A stretch of DNA of 64,000 nt, from assembly GCA_964394975.1 (NCBI GenBank), contig CAYMZR010000001.1:34604-98603 (forward strand). Reading direction: 5' to 3'. Below the pieces are notes generated by a model that was not told the origin of the DNA, did no database searches, and saw nothing but the letters and a program-made list of their open reading frames with translations. A program made the translations under genes and the position numbers. The DNA comes from UBA11996 sp964394975 (lineage in GTDB: Bacteria; Chloroflexota; Dehalococcoidia; Lucifugimonadales; UBA826). This document shows positions 34,385-43,252 of this stretch, in pieces (the first letter of the stretch is position 1; each line of letters opens with the position of its first letter).

Positions 34385-35608
34385 TTATTCAGAGTGTAAG
34401 TCCCTCCTATTTAACAATAGACATGTAGCTGATATTAAGAAAAGCAATGAAATCCCACTAATCGCATATACGAAGGGCAGCAAGTTTGCCGTTATTAAAG
34501 ATAGGCCAACCAAAGGTCCGAGAGCTGAACCGAAATCCTGGAATGTGTTGTATACGGAAAACACCTGAGACCGCGAATTGTCATCGGCAACAACCCCAAC
34601 CAAAGTCAGTAATTGCATCATGAGCATAACGCCCGCGACAAACACTAAGATTAGAACGATAAATGTACTTATTAATGAATCAGATATCCCTAGTCCTATA
34701 AGCCCTACGGAGGTCAATAGCGCAGATATAACCAAAGTTTTATACCTACCATATCTATCAGAGAAATATCCCCCGAAAGGCCCTACAAATACTTCTGCAA
34801 AACTTTTCAAGCCGAGTGCAAACCCTGTAACTGTTGCCACCCCTAAAGTTAATAAAACAAAGTCAAATTCAAGACCATACCTATATCTAAAGAAATGTCC
34901 TAAGGTAGCACCGACTAACCCGGAGAACACAAGCCCGGACAACATACTGGCTATACTTAGAATTAATACATTAGGATCTTTCAGAACCTCAATAAATCCA
35001 GACACTTTTCTTCCTTTGATAATCTGGCTATCTTTGTTTTGATACCCTGAACCCCTAATCCAAAACAAAAAGCTGATTACAGTGAATATCCCAAAAATCA
35101 TGAAAGCAATTTCGTATCCCAAATAATCCGATAAAACTCCACCAAAAACAGCTCCACCAATAGATCCCAACCGTATAACAGATGCGTTACTGGAGAGATT
35201 GAAACCGATGTTTTCCTCAGTGCTTTGATCTGAAGCAACCCACTGAGACACCAGCCGTAATACTGACCAACAAGTACCCCAAAGTAAACGGGCGAAAATC
35301 AAAACTAGAAAGTTTTTTGAAAATGAATAGGCAACCAATACTCCCAAAGAAGCCAGCAAAGATATCCGAAACGGGGTATTCACCCCATATCTTTCTACAA
35401 AAACAGAACTAAGTGGGTTTGTGACCAATCTAATTAGTCTGTTGGCTGAAAGTAATATTCCGACTTGAACAATTGTTAATTGCCATAATTCAGGCCTTGC
35501 CGGCATCACCACATACAACATTGCATCACCCAGCAAGGCAGCTGCAACAGCCAGGCTCGTGACCAGAATAGGCAGAGGGATTGGTTTAAATTTGTTTGAC
35601 TTAACCAT
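34385..35608 (-). CDS. Major facilitator superfamily transporter
   Basis: A 407-residue membrane protein with about 12 hydrophobic helices. The helix 2-3 loop has NPLSSVFVERYGVNTPFRIS, and the corresponding loop in the second half has GPFGGYFSDRYGRYKTLVI, the duplicated MFS signature. ARLLWGTCWSVLRLVSQW is helix 4. It is upstream of and close to a CoA transferase gene on the same strand, so it may import or export that enzyme's acid. Substrate and direction cannot be inferred. Confidence 0.9.
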   Translation of the reverse strand: MVKSNKFKPIPLPILVTSLAVAAALLGDAMLYVVMPARPELWQLTIVQVGILLSANRLIRLVTNPLSSVFVERYGVNTPFRISLLASLGVLVAYSFSKNFLVLIFARLLWGTCWSVLRLVSQWVASDQSTEENIGFNLSSNASVIRLGSIGGAVFGGVLSDYLGYEIAFMIFGIFTVISFLFWIRGSGYQNKDSQIIKGRKVSGFIEVLKDPNVLILSIASMLSGLVFSGLVGATLGHFFRYRYGLEFDFVLLTLGVATVTGFALGLKSFAEVFVGPFGGYFSDRYGRYKTLVISALLTSVGLIGLGISDSLISTFIVLILVFVAGVMLMMQLLTLVGVVADDNSRSQVFSVYNTFQDFGSALGPLVGLSLITANLLPFVYAISGISLLFLISATCLLLNRRDLHSE

Positions 35609-35636
35609 GAAATTTAATGAGGAAAATAGTATAAAT

Positions 35637-36242
35637 TCAAAAAGTGCCTTTTATGTTTATATCAAATACAGCCAATAGACTTATCACTTCCGGAAAAGAG
35701 AAGCTGGCACCAGTCATTGAATTACTATTAGGGTCTATATAGTAATTCGTTGCTTCACTGAAATCACACATATTTAGTTTAGTACGGTTAAAACGAGCTT
35801 CTTTTAAATCTGTGTTGGTGAATTTAGCGTTGGTTAGATCACAGTCCTCGAAATCTGTTTTCCTTGCCTTGCCATTGGTGATTTTCAAGCCGGGAAGGCT
35901 TAATGAATGGAAAACTGAAAAGCTGAGATCACAGGATTCAAAAGCCATGGGGGCGGAAACGGTAATACCTGTCCAGCTGAGTGAAGTCCAGTCAATTCCA
36001 GTTAGTTTACAGTTTTCAAATTGGCTTTCCCAAAACCGACTACCTGTTAATTTAGTTACATTGAAATTGGAATCCCTAAATTCACATTCGATAAATCTGC
36101 ATTCGATAAATTCTGATTCAGAAAAATCACAACCGGAAAATTGGCATTGTTCGAAAATTGTGTTGGAAATCTTCTGAGCCACCACCTTTGTTTGCGAAAA
36201 AATCTCACTCTCATAGTTTGTATCATTTTTTATATACGTCAT
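35637..36242 (-). CDS. Qnr/McbG-like pentapeptide-repeat protein
   Basis: A 201-residue protein from ATG 36242 (a TTG codon precedes it). Pentapeptides run through most of it: FEQCQFSGCDFSESEFIEC, LTGSRFWESQFENCKLTG and FEDCDLTNAKFTNTDLKEA, with an interruption near residues 85-115. The C-terminus, MTGASFSFPEVISLLAVFDINI, matches the conserved tail of Qnr-like proteins. Such proteins can mimic DNA and protect gyrase; many environmental homologues have no proven role. It is six bases downstream of a split-barrel flavoprotein gene. Confidence 0.85.
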   Translation of the reverse strand: MTYIKNDTNYESEIFSQTKVVAQKISNTIFEQCQFSGCDFSESEFIECRFIECEFRDSNFNVTKLTGSRFWESQFENCKLTGIDWTSLSWTGITVSAPMAFESCDLSFSVFHSLSLPGLKITNGKARKTDFEDCDLTNAKFTNTDLKEARFNRTKLNMCDFSEATNYYIDPNSNSMTGASFSFPEVISLLAVFDINIKGTF

Positions 36243-36248
36243 CAAATT

Positions 36249-36713
36249 TTACAAAAGTTCTCTATCGTAAATACTGTTCAACTTTTTCATATTTGATTCC
36301 CGTAATTCATTTTCGGTTATCCCTAAGTCATAAGCGGGAGAGAGTATCAATTCAGATTCCATTACATCAATTAGCACAAAACCTGACATGGCTTCCAAAT
36401 AGTCACCGTATGCCTGTTCAAATTTCCGAATCAATTCAGGCTCAGCTTCATTTATCTCTATATATTTTGCCCTTCCAATAATCCTTGCAGATTTACGCAA
36501 TACCAAATCTATAAAACATACTTCAACATTAGGTCTATCTTTTATATTTCGCACCGTGTTAGGAGATCGAATGTTGGAAAATACCAACTGATTGTCAGAA
36601 AGAACCAAAAAAGTAGCCTTAGGAGAAACTGTAGGGGTACCATCTGAATTCACTGTAGCGACCATGCCCGCACTATGGTTTTCTATTAAAGTCTTGATCT
36701 CGCCAGTAAGCAT
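36249..36713 (-). CDS. Pyridoxamine 5'-phosphate oxidase-family split-barrel protein
   Basis: A 154-residue FMN-binding split barrel. Seen: AGMVATVNSDGTPTVSPKATFLVLSD, NIRSPNTVRNIKDRPNVEVCFID and SARIIGRAKYIE, the normal strand order. It is too small and diverged to be PdxH itself and may reduce or bind flavin-linked substrates. Its ATG is four bases from the stop of the D-aminoacylase-like gene upstream, and the pentapeptide gene follows six bases after its stop, so all three probably share one transcript. Confidence 0.82.
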   Translation of the reverse strand: MLTGEIKTLIENHSAGMVATVNSDGTPTVSPKATFLVLSDNQLVFSNIRSPNTVRNIKDRPNVEVCFIDLVLRKSARIIGRAKYIEINEAEPELIRKFEQAYGDYLEAMSGFVLIDVMESELILSPAYDLGITENELRESNMKKLNSIYDRELL

Positions 36714-36717
36714 AGTA

Positions 36718-38286
36718 TTAAGGTCTCCTTCTCCTTAAGGCTCTTCCCGGAGTAGCTCCAGTATTTTCACCTTCATCTACAACCATCTCTCCATTAACAA
36801 AAACGTAATCTATCCCTACAGGATATTGTTTCGGATGGTCTTTTGTTGCCAGGGCTTTCACTGTCTCTGGGTTAAATAAAACTAAATCGGCTTTAAATCC
36901 ATCCTTGATTATTCCACGATTTTGAAGTCCCAGTCTTTGAGCTGGAAAAGAGGTCATCTTCCGAATAGCCTCAGGTAATCTCAGCTGTTTTTCGGCCCTT
37001 ACGAATTCTGCCAAAACCACGGGGAAACATCCATAAGTTCTAGGGTTGGGATGATCCCCAAAAAGGATCGCATCACTCGCTATCATCCCAGCAGGGTGAG
37101 ATACAAAATCAGGAAGTGTTTGAGGGTTGGTGCCAAGACCGACTGTTGATATTCCAAGATTCTCTTCCAGCAACAAATCAAAGAGAGCGTCCCGCGCGTC
37201 TTGATTTCGTAGATCTGATATTTCCGCGATCGATTTACCTTCGTAAATTTTGTTCTTCGGCTGATTAAAGTTAGTAAGCCAATTGTCCTTAATTGATTCT
37301 TCCGACATTTCTCTTTTCATTCTGGCTCTATCGTCTGCATCCTCTAGTGCTTCAATGAGCCGTTCCGGTCCACCATCTTTTACCCAAAAAGGGAACCCAA
37401 TAGTGATTGTGGTTCCCGAATAGGGATATGTATAACAATCGAAAGTTACATCCATTCCAGCATCTCTAGCGTCTTCTACAAGCCCAATATAATCTAAATG
37501 ACTGCCATCGCCCTGGAATCCTTGACGAAAGTGAGTGAGATGCACAGGAATATCCGCACCTCTACCTATCTGAAGAGCCTCCATCCATGGTTCCAGCCTA
37601 CCTTTGCTTTTTAAACTAGCTCTAGTGTGAGTATGATAAAACCCTCCTAGTTTTGCACTTTCCTTGGATAATTCTATGAGTTCTTCAGTAGAAGCATAGG
37701 CACCTGGAGGGTAATCCAAACCGGTTGAAAGTCCCCATGCTCCCTCCTCCATAGCCTCTCTAATTACAGATTTCATGTTTTCAATTTCAGCCCTAGTCGC
37801 CTCTTTTTGGCCCCATCCGACTCCCCAAATTCTCACGGGAGAATTCCCCAAAATATAGGCGATATTAACCGCCACTGCTTTTTCATATTTTTCCAGCAAT
37901 TCACTCACACTCAGCCAATCCGGTGGCATAGGGGGGTATCCATTTAGGCCGGAATCCAGCCATATGTATCTCTCGAGCTCTTCTGTAGTTTTGAATGGCG
38001 CATGCGAGATACCATCTATTCCCACTAGCTCTGTAGTAACCCCTTGTCGTATCTTAGGTTCGTGATGGGGTTCTCCCAGAATGGTCAAGCCGGCATGGGA
38101 ATGTAAATCTATAAACCCTGGGCTTACTACATATCCAGTAGCATCAATTTTTCTCACAGCTTCAAGATCAGAGACATCGCCAAGGTGTACGGAAAGCGAG
38201 TCACCAATTATACCTACAGACCCGGCGTATCCCACGTTACCTGTCCCATCCATAATGGTTCCACTATGTATTAGTACATCAAGCAT
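36718..38286 (-). CDS. N-acyl-D-amino-acid deacylase-like amidohydrolase
   Basis: A 522-residue amidohydrolase of the D-aminoacylase type. ATG 38286 (MLDVLIHSGTIMDGTG) follows GTGGAGAT. Seen: SPGFIDLHSHAGLT (HxH metal site), WGLSTGLDYPPGAYAST, YHTHTRAS and VHLTHFRQG (further metal His), FDCYTYPYSGTT, MIASDAILFGDHPNPRTYG with the catalytic Asp, and AIRKMTSFPAQRLGLQNRGIIKDGFKADLVLF. It would hydrolyse N-acyl-D-amino acids or dihydropyrimidine-like amides. It is divergent from an HpcH/HpaI aldolase gene. Confidence 0.88.
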   Translation of the reverse strand: MLDVLIHSGTIMDGTGNVGYAGSVGIIGDSLSVHLGDVSDLEAVRKIDATGYVVSPGFIDLHSHAGLTILGEPHHEPKIRQGVTTELVGIDGISHAPFKTTEELERYIWLDSGLNGYPPMPPDWLSVSELLEKYEKAVAVNIAYILGNSPVRIWGVGWGQKEATRAEIENMKSVIREAMEEGAWGLSTGLDYPPGAYASTEELIELSKESAKLGGFYHTHTRASLKSKGRLEPWMEALQIGRGADIPVHLTHFRQGFQGDGSHLDYIGLVEDARDAGMDVTFDCYTYPYSGTTITIGFPFWVKDGGPERLIEALEDADDRARMKREMSEESIKDNWLTNFNQPKNKIYEGKSIAEISDLRNQDARDALFDLLLEENLGISTVGLGTNPQTLPDFVSHPAGMIASDAILFGDHPNPRTYGCFPVVLAEFVRAEKQLRLPEAIRKMTSFPAQRLGLQNRGIIKDGFKADLVLFNPETVKALATKDHPKQYPVGIDYVFVNGEMVVDEGENTGATPGRALRRRRP

Positions 38287-38332
38287 ATGAATATCTCCAC
38301 TTGGTCTTTTCCATCTTTTGAAAAGTATGCCA

Positions 38333-38338
38333 TATAAT
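38333..38338 (+). promoter_or_regulatory. Perfect -10 box upstream of the HpcH/HpaI gene
   Basis: TATAAT at 38333-38338, 29 bases before the TTG start. The -35 region (around 38309-38315, TTCCATC) is poor, so the call rests on the -10 and position. Confidence 0.35.
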
Positions 38339-38367
38339 GAAATTTTCATGTTTGAACGGAGGATAAA

Positions 38368-39162
38368 TTGAGAAAGAACAAGGCCAAGCAGATAATGACT
38401 TCTGGTCAGTTAGCACTGGGAGCATATGTGGCTTTTGCCGACCCTCAAATTGTTGAAATTATAGGTATATCCGGTTTCGATGCTGTCTTTATAGACATGG
38501 AGCATACAGCTTTTGATTTTTCTGTCGTCCAACAAATGATTGTGGCCGCAGATCTCGTAAATATAACACCAATAGTTCGTGTTTCAGATAGCGATCCTGC
38601 CTTTATATTAAGAGTATTGGACATGGGAGCCCAAGGTATAGTTATCCCCCATGTAGACGGTCTGGAAGGAGCAAAAAGGGCTGTGGAAGCAGTCAGATAC
38701 CCGCCAGTTGGGTTAAGAGGAGGGGCTGGTACCACGAGGGCGGCAAGGTTCGGTTCAGTAGGATGGGGTGATCATGTGCGTACATCCAATGAAGAAATAC
38801 TTTTATCTGTGATGACAGAAGATACAAAAGCAATTTCTCAAGTTTCAGAAATCGCTGCATTAGATGGGATTGACCTAGTTGCGCTCGGGCCTACTGACCT
38901 TTCCCAAACGTTGGGAGTAACAGACCCAGCAGATCCTAAATTGAGATCAGAGGTGGAAAGAATAGCCACAGAGGTAAAAATGGCCGGAAACACAAAATTA
39001 CAAATGCCTATGAATCATCCTGCTTTCCCTTTAAATGCCTCAGAACTTGTAGAACTTGGAGTTGGATATACAAACGTTGCTCCCCAACCTCCAGCTATAC
39101 TGATGAGGGAAATGCAAAACGCTGTCCGAAACACACATAGAACGTTAGGCCGAAAAAATTGA
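38368..39162 (+). CDS. HpcH/HpaI aldolase / citrate lyase-family protein
   Basis: A 264-residue pyruvate-type class II aldolase. It starts at TTG 38368, with GGAGG five bases upstream and no suitable ATG. Seen: LGAYVAFADPQIVEIIGISGFDAVFIDMEHTAFDF, GAQGIVIPHVDG, GLRGGAGTTRAARFG and LVALGPTDLSQTLGV. The metal-binding Glu of IDMEHT and the Asp of GPTDLSQ are present. It would cleave or form a 4-hydroxy-2-oxo acid, which fits the products of acid-sugar dehydratases in this window; that link is inference. Confidence 0.88.
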   Translation: MRKNKAKQIMTSGQLALGAYVAFADPQIVEIIGISGFDAVFIDMEHTAFDFSVVQQMIVAADLVNITPIVRVSDSDPAFILRVLDMGAQGIVIPHVDGLEGAKRAVEAVRYPPVGLRGGAGTTRAARFGSVGWGDHVRTSNEEILLSVMTEDTKAISQVSEIAALDGIDLVALGPTDLSQTLGVTDPADPKLRSEVERIATEVKMAGNTKLQMPMNHPAFPLNASELVELGVGYTNVAPQPPAILMREMQNAVRNTHRTLGRKN

Positions 39163-39184
39163 TCTGATCAAGGGCAGTCTGATC

Positions 39185-40753
39185 TTAAATTAAATCCAAC
39201 ATCCTTTCAGCAATCATCATGGTTGTAGCATTCGTATTCGCTCTAATGCAATCCGGCATAATCGAGGCATCAATCACTTTGAGATTCTCCAAGCCTTTGA
39301 CATCCCCCGACTGATTAACGACCGCCAGTTCATCGGAGTCTGGGCCCATCTTACAGGTTCCTGATATATGCTGACCCGTGGTGGCATTCCTTAAGATCCA
39401 ATCGTTAAACAAGTCCTCATTTGCTATTTGATCGTCAGATGGTTGAAGCCGCTCGTCAAAAATGTTTGAAAAATGGCCTGACTCACCCAGCGATATAGCC
39501 TTGAGTAGACCTTCTCTCCCTCTCTTAAGGTCGAACTCTGTACTGTAGTAGTTAAAATTTAGCTCAGGCTGTTCATGGATATCGTTTGATACTAGTCGCA
39601 TATAACCAGCACTTTCGGCCAATTGCAAAGACACTGAAATCTTTACACCAACTGGAGTATTAATATCTGCCTCATGCCCAGCTGGTGATGAATCTTTTCT
39701 ATGCTCTATCCGACTATCAGCAATAGCAAAACTATTGAAAGCTAATTTCATGTCATTTCTAATGTCTGAACCAGCTGCGGTATATCTTGCAGCAACCTGA
39801 GACCTCGGGGCATCGGGGTCTTGGATATGGGTTTCCTTCACCGACCAGAGAACCGCCATTATCGGGTGGTCTCTAAGATTTTGGCCTACCCCGGGAAGGT
39901 CCTTTACAACATTAATGTCTAAAGCTTCGAGTTGATCAGCGGGACCAACACCCGACAGCATCAAAAGTTGAGGAGAGGCCACAGCTCCTGCGCTCAGTAT
40001 GATAGTGCCTCCATAAACATTAAAGCTCTCTCCCTCGCTTTCCACTTCTATCCCTATTGCTTTGTTTCCTTTAAACAACACTTTACGGCTTGTGCATTGC
40101 GCTCTAACAGTAAGATTTAAACGATGTCTTGCCATTGACAAATACCCTAGATTTGTACTCCACCTGATGCCATTTGGGTTGTTGAAAGGAGTCGGACCAA
40201 CACCTGTTACATCAGGATGATTTTGGTCTGGTCCATCGGGAAACCCTGCATCTTTGCACGCATTGTAAAAGGCCTTCTGAGACTCAATCCAATCTTCACG
40301 TTTATGCCGCCTAGCAATAATGGGACCATCACTTCCATGAAAATCTCCTGAATAATCGAGATCTGTCTCTAATTTCCTAAAATACGGAAGCACTTTTTCA
40401 TAACTCCATTCAGTATTCCCCATGTCATGCCATGTATCGTAATCCTCAGGCATTCCTCTCAAAAATACCTGTCCATTGATAGAACTAGACCCTCCAATTA
40501 CTCTTCCACGTGGTACTGGCATAGGGAGAGCCTTATCAGAAGGATTACCCCAGAACCGCCAATTGTGGTCTTTAGTAATAATGTCTGCTCCTGTGGAAAG
40601 GCCAATTCTGACCTCATCAGGAAGAGATTCTAGATCAGGATAATCTGGTCCTGCTTCTAGAAGTAAAACAGACACTTTGGGGTCTTCTGTAAGCCTTGTA
40701 GCAAGAATTGCTCCTGCAGAACCCGCACCAACAACAATGTAATCGTAATTCAT
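39185..40753 (-). CDS. GMC-family flavoprotein oxidoreductase (choline dehydrogenase-like)
   Basis: A 522-residue FAD-dependent alcohol oxidase or dehydrogenase. ATG 40753 (MNYDYIVVGAGSAG) has GGGTGA upstream and places the dinucleotide-binding motif at the N-terminus. Seen: GSAGAILATRLTED, VPRGRVIGGSSSINGQVFLRG (GMC signature 1), GGTIILSAGAVASPQLLMLSGVGP (signature 2), TTGQHISGTCKMGPDSDELAVV with catalytic His, and VIDASIMPDCIRANTNATTMMIAE. The alcohol substrate is unknown. It is convergent with the aldolase gene and downstream of two tandem enolase-superfamily genes. Confidence 0.92.
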   Translation of the reverse strand: MNYDYIVVGAGSAGAILATRLTEDPKVSVLLLEAGPDYPDLESLPDEVRIGLSTGADIITKDHNWRFWGNPSDKALPMPVPRGRVIGGSSSINGQVFLRGMPEDYDTWHDMGNTEWSYEKVLPYFRKLETDLDYSGDFHGSDGPIIARRHKREDWIESQKAFYNACKDAGFPDGPDQNHPDVTGVGPTPFNNPNGIRWSTNLGYLSMARHRLNLTVRAQCTSRKVLFKGNKAIGIEVESEGESFNVYGGTIILSAGAVASPQLLMLSGVGPADQLEALDINVVKDLPGVGQNLRDHPIMAVLWSVKETHIQDPDAPRSQVAARYTAAGSDIRNDMKLAFNSFAIADSRIEHRKDSSPAGHEADINTPVGVKISVSLQLAESAGYMRLVSNDIHEQPELNFNYYSTEFDLKRGREGLLKAISLGESGHFSNIFDERLQPSDDQIANEDLFNDWILRNATTGQHISGTCKMGPDSDELAVVNQSGDVKGLENLKVIDASIMPDCIRANTNATTMMIAERMLDLI

Positions 40754-40827
40754 CAAAATCACCCGTATACTAAATAAATCCTCAAGCTCAATATTTCGGG
40801 GCGAAGGATACCACTTCAAATTTGATT

Positions 40828-41973
40828 CTAAATATACGCGATCGAATTATCCGGGTTCACCCTATCTCCCCTGTGAAATGAAGCCTTATATGGAAATTCC
40901 ACAAATCTTTCTTCCACAATATCTATACCAAGCCCAGGTCCTTCTGGCAGAGAAAAATATCCATCTACTGGTTCACTAGCGTGAGTGACTGAAGATATTT
41001 CAGCAGCTGTTAGTTTTCGCGATTCTTGAACAAGGAAATTTGAGGTAGCTGCATCAAAATGTAGATTTGCTTCTGTGGCCAAAGGTCCCATTGGGTTATG
41101 CGGTGCAATAACAAGATCATGCGCCTCTGCTATAAATGCTATTTTCCGCATCTCTGTCAGACCTCCAACTATACATACCTCAGGCTGAAGGATATCGACC
41201 CCACCTTCCCTTATCAGTTCTGATAATTCAAATTTTGTATAAAGACATTCTCCGGTTGCTAAAGCACATGGCATTTTTTTGCGGAGTTCTCCCATTTCAT
41301 GCCTATTTTCCATTCTAATCGGCTCTTCCATAAACCATGGGTTAAATTCCATCATCACATCTGTGAGCTCAAGAACACGTATTGGTTCATAAATCGCCGC
41401 ATGGGCATCAAACCCGACATCAATATGATCTCCCACAGCATTCCTGACAGCCTTAAATCGTTCCTTTGCGTCCGCCAAAGCATCGTTCCATCGCATATCT
41501 CGCCATTGAGGAGATAAAGGGCCCGCTTTAAGAGCCGTAAAGCCTCTATCGACGTATATTCTGGCATCTTCAGCAAGTTCCCTTGGAGTATCTCCATGTA
41601 TATCAAAATAACCTCTGATCTTGTCCCTAACCTTCCCTCCGAAAAGTTCATAAACCGGTTTGTTCAGCGCCTTCCCTGTTATATCCCAAAGAGTTTGATC
41701 AATAGCTGAAAGTGCCGCGAGACCAGAAGATCCGATCGGAAATCTAGCACCTTGATAGCAAAGGGCCCAGTTACGTTCGATCTCTGTAGGATTTTGACCA
41801 ATTAACTGCTCCTCAAAATATTGAACCCAATAAGGCGATGCCATATCGGGCCCCACGTGATAAACCTCACCTACTCCATAAATCCCCTCGTCGGTCAGGG
41901 TTTTGACATAGACGAGGTTGTGCCCCGATGCTTCATCAGTTGATACAAGGCACTTTATTGCTGTGATTTTCAT
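40828..41973 (-). CDS. Enolase-superfamily dehydratase-like protein (tandem copy 2)
   Basis: A 381-residue MR/MLE-type protein. Seen: DEGIYGVGEVYHVGPD, GLAALSAIDQTLWDITGKALNKPVYELFGGK, TALKAGPLSP (Lys), DVGFDAHAAI (Asp ligand), PWFMEEPI (Glu), ATGECLYTKFE (Glu), ILQPEVCIVGGLTEMRKIA and VIAPHNPMGP (catalytic His). All catalytic positions are present. It is 28 bases downstream of a similar gene; both share a QNPTxIEW/R capping-domain motif and an insertion of the SPQWRDMRW type after the Lys, indicating an old tandem duplication. Confidence 0.87.
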   Translation of the reverse strand: MKITAIKCLVSTDEASGHNLVYVKTLTDEGIYGVGEVYHVGPDMASPYWVQYFEEQLIGQNPTEIERNWALCYQGARFPIGSSGLAALSAIDQTLWDITGKALNKPVYELFGGKVRDKIRGYFDIHGDTPRELAEDARIYVDRGFTALKAGPLSPQWRDMRWNDALADAKERFKAVRNAVGDHIDVGFDAHAAIYEPIRVLELTDVMMEFNPWFMEEPIRMENRHEMGELRKKMPCALATGECLYTKFELSELIREGGVDILQPEVCIVGGLTEMRKIAFIAEAHDLVIAPHNPMGPLATEANLHFDAATSNFLVQESRKLTAAEISSVTHASEPVDGYFSLPEGPGLGIDIVEERFVEFPYKASFHRGDRVNPDNSIAYI

Positions 41974-42001
41974 TTAGCTTTTCCCAAAATATTTTTTTCT
42001 T

Positions 42002-43141
42002 TTACAGAAAGCCGGGCGAGCCATCGCTATAAGACGCAAATCCTCTATCCCAGTGGAGCGGGGGATTCGCCTCAATTGCATCATAATTTAAGGTCATGCC
42101 GATCCCGGGTTCCGTTGGCAATTCAAAATACCCATCTTTGGGAGCCCAAGATTCGTTGACAAACTCAGATTTCTTTTTCTTATCATCCCCGTGCCATTCC
42201 AAAATGGCGAAATTATTTATCGAAGCCGAGTGATGTACACCGGCGGCAGTAGATATCAGTCCGAGTGGATTATGAGGGGCGACCGTCACATAGTGAGCTT
42301 CTGCAATGGCCGCTATTTTCTTTGCTTCCAAAAAGCCTCCACAGCAGAGAAGATCGGGTTGAATAATATCCACTGCGTCAGCATTAAGTAACTCAGTAAA
42401 CCGGTGCGCACCGTAAAGATTCTCACCCGTCGCCAGGGCTACTCTGAAATTCCTACGGAGTTCCGCGGTAGATTCGATGAATTCGGGTCGTGCAGGCTCC
42501 TCAATGAACATCAGATTATAAGGAGTGATAACTCTGGCGAGTTCCAAAGCCTGTGAGGTTTCCCTAATCGCCACGTGAACATCAACTGCAAGATCAGGGC
42601 TGTCACCAATTGACTTTCGAATTGCACTCATCCTCTCATCAGCCTTATGGAGAACTTCTCGCCACGGTAACTCTCTCCAATTACTTGGCACAGGACTGGT
42701 TTTGAAGGCAGAATATCCTTCCTCCAGCAGCTGTTTGGCGTTTTCGGCAAGCAGTTTAGGAGAATCTCCATATATTGCGTGGTACACACGAACCCTGTCC
42801 CTAGTTTTGCCCCCAAGTAGGACGTATACAGGAACTCCGGTAACCTTGCCTGCAATATCCCAAAGGGCGATATCGATCGCAGAAATAGCCGACCACGCGA
42901 CTTGACCGAGAGGAAAACGCATTGTATTTTTTGCCCGTCTAAGAAGCCATTCAATACGAGTTGGGTTCTGACCAATAAACCATGGTTCCATTTCTTCGAG
43001 CATTGATATAACGCTTTTATCAGGTCCTATTGAATAAGCTTCACCCGTACCAGTAATTCCTTCATCGGTCTCAACTTCAATAAAGATGTTATTTCTTCGC
43101 CCATCACTTGCATGATATGTGTTTATTTTGGTTATTTTCAT
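42002..43141 (-). CDS. Enolase-superfamily dehydratase-like protein (tandem copy 1)
   Basis: A 379-residue paralog of the next gene downstream. Seen: DEGITGTGEAYSIGPD, VAWSAISAIDIALWDIAGKVTGVPVY, AFKTSPVPSNWRELPW, DLAVDVHVAI (Asp ligand), MFIEEPA (Glu), ATGENLYGAHRF (Glu), IIQPDLLCCGGFLEAKKIA and TVAPHNPLGL (His). A Lys-rich DDKKKKSEF stretch marks a surface loop near the C-terminus. It starts MKITKINTY. Acid-sugar dehydration is the likely chemistry, with a substrate different from its neighbour. It is divergent from the homocysteine methyltransferase-like gene. Confidence 0.87.
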   Translation of the reverse strand: MKITKINTYHASDGRRNNIFIEVETDEGITGTGEAYSIGPDKSVISMLEEMEPWFIGQNPTRIEWLLRRAKNTMRFPLGQVAWSAISAIDIALWDIAGKVTGVPVYVLLGGKTRDRVRVYHAIYGDSPKLLAENAKQLLEEGYSAFKTSPVPSNWRELPWREVLHKADERMSAIRKSIGDSPDLAVDVHVAIRETSQALELARVITPYNLMFIEEPARPEFIESTAELRRNFRVALATGENLYGAHRFTELLNADAVDIIQPDLLCCGGFLEAKKIAAIAEAHYVTVAPHNPLGLISTAAGVHHSASINNFAILEWHGDDKKKKSEFVNESWAPKDGYFELPTEPGIGMTLNYDAIEANPPLHWDRGFASYSDGSPGFL

Positions 43142-43252
43142 AGTGACAGCACCTAATGTCTATTTTGCTAGAGTATGCCATACATCCTGCAGATAGGTAT
43201 CATGTGTACCAGCCATATCGATATAGGGACCCAATTTATAGGAGCAGAGGAA

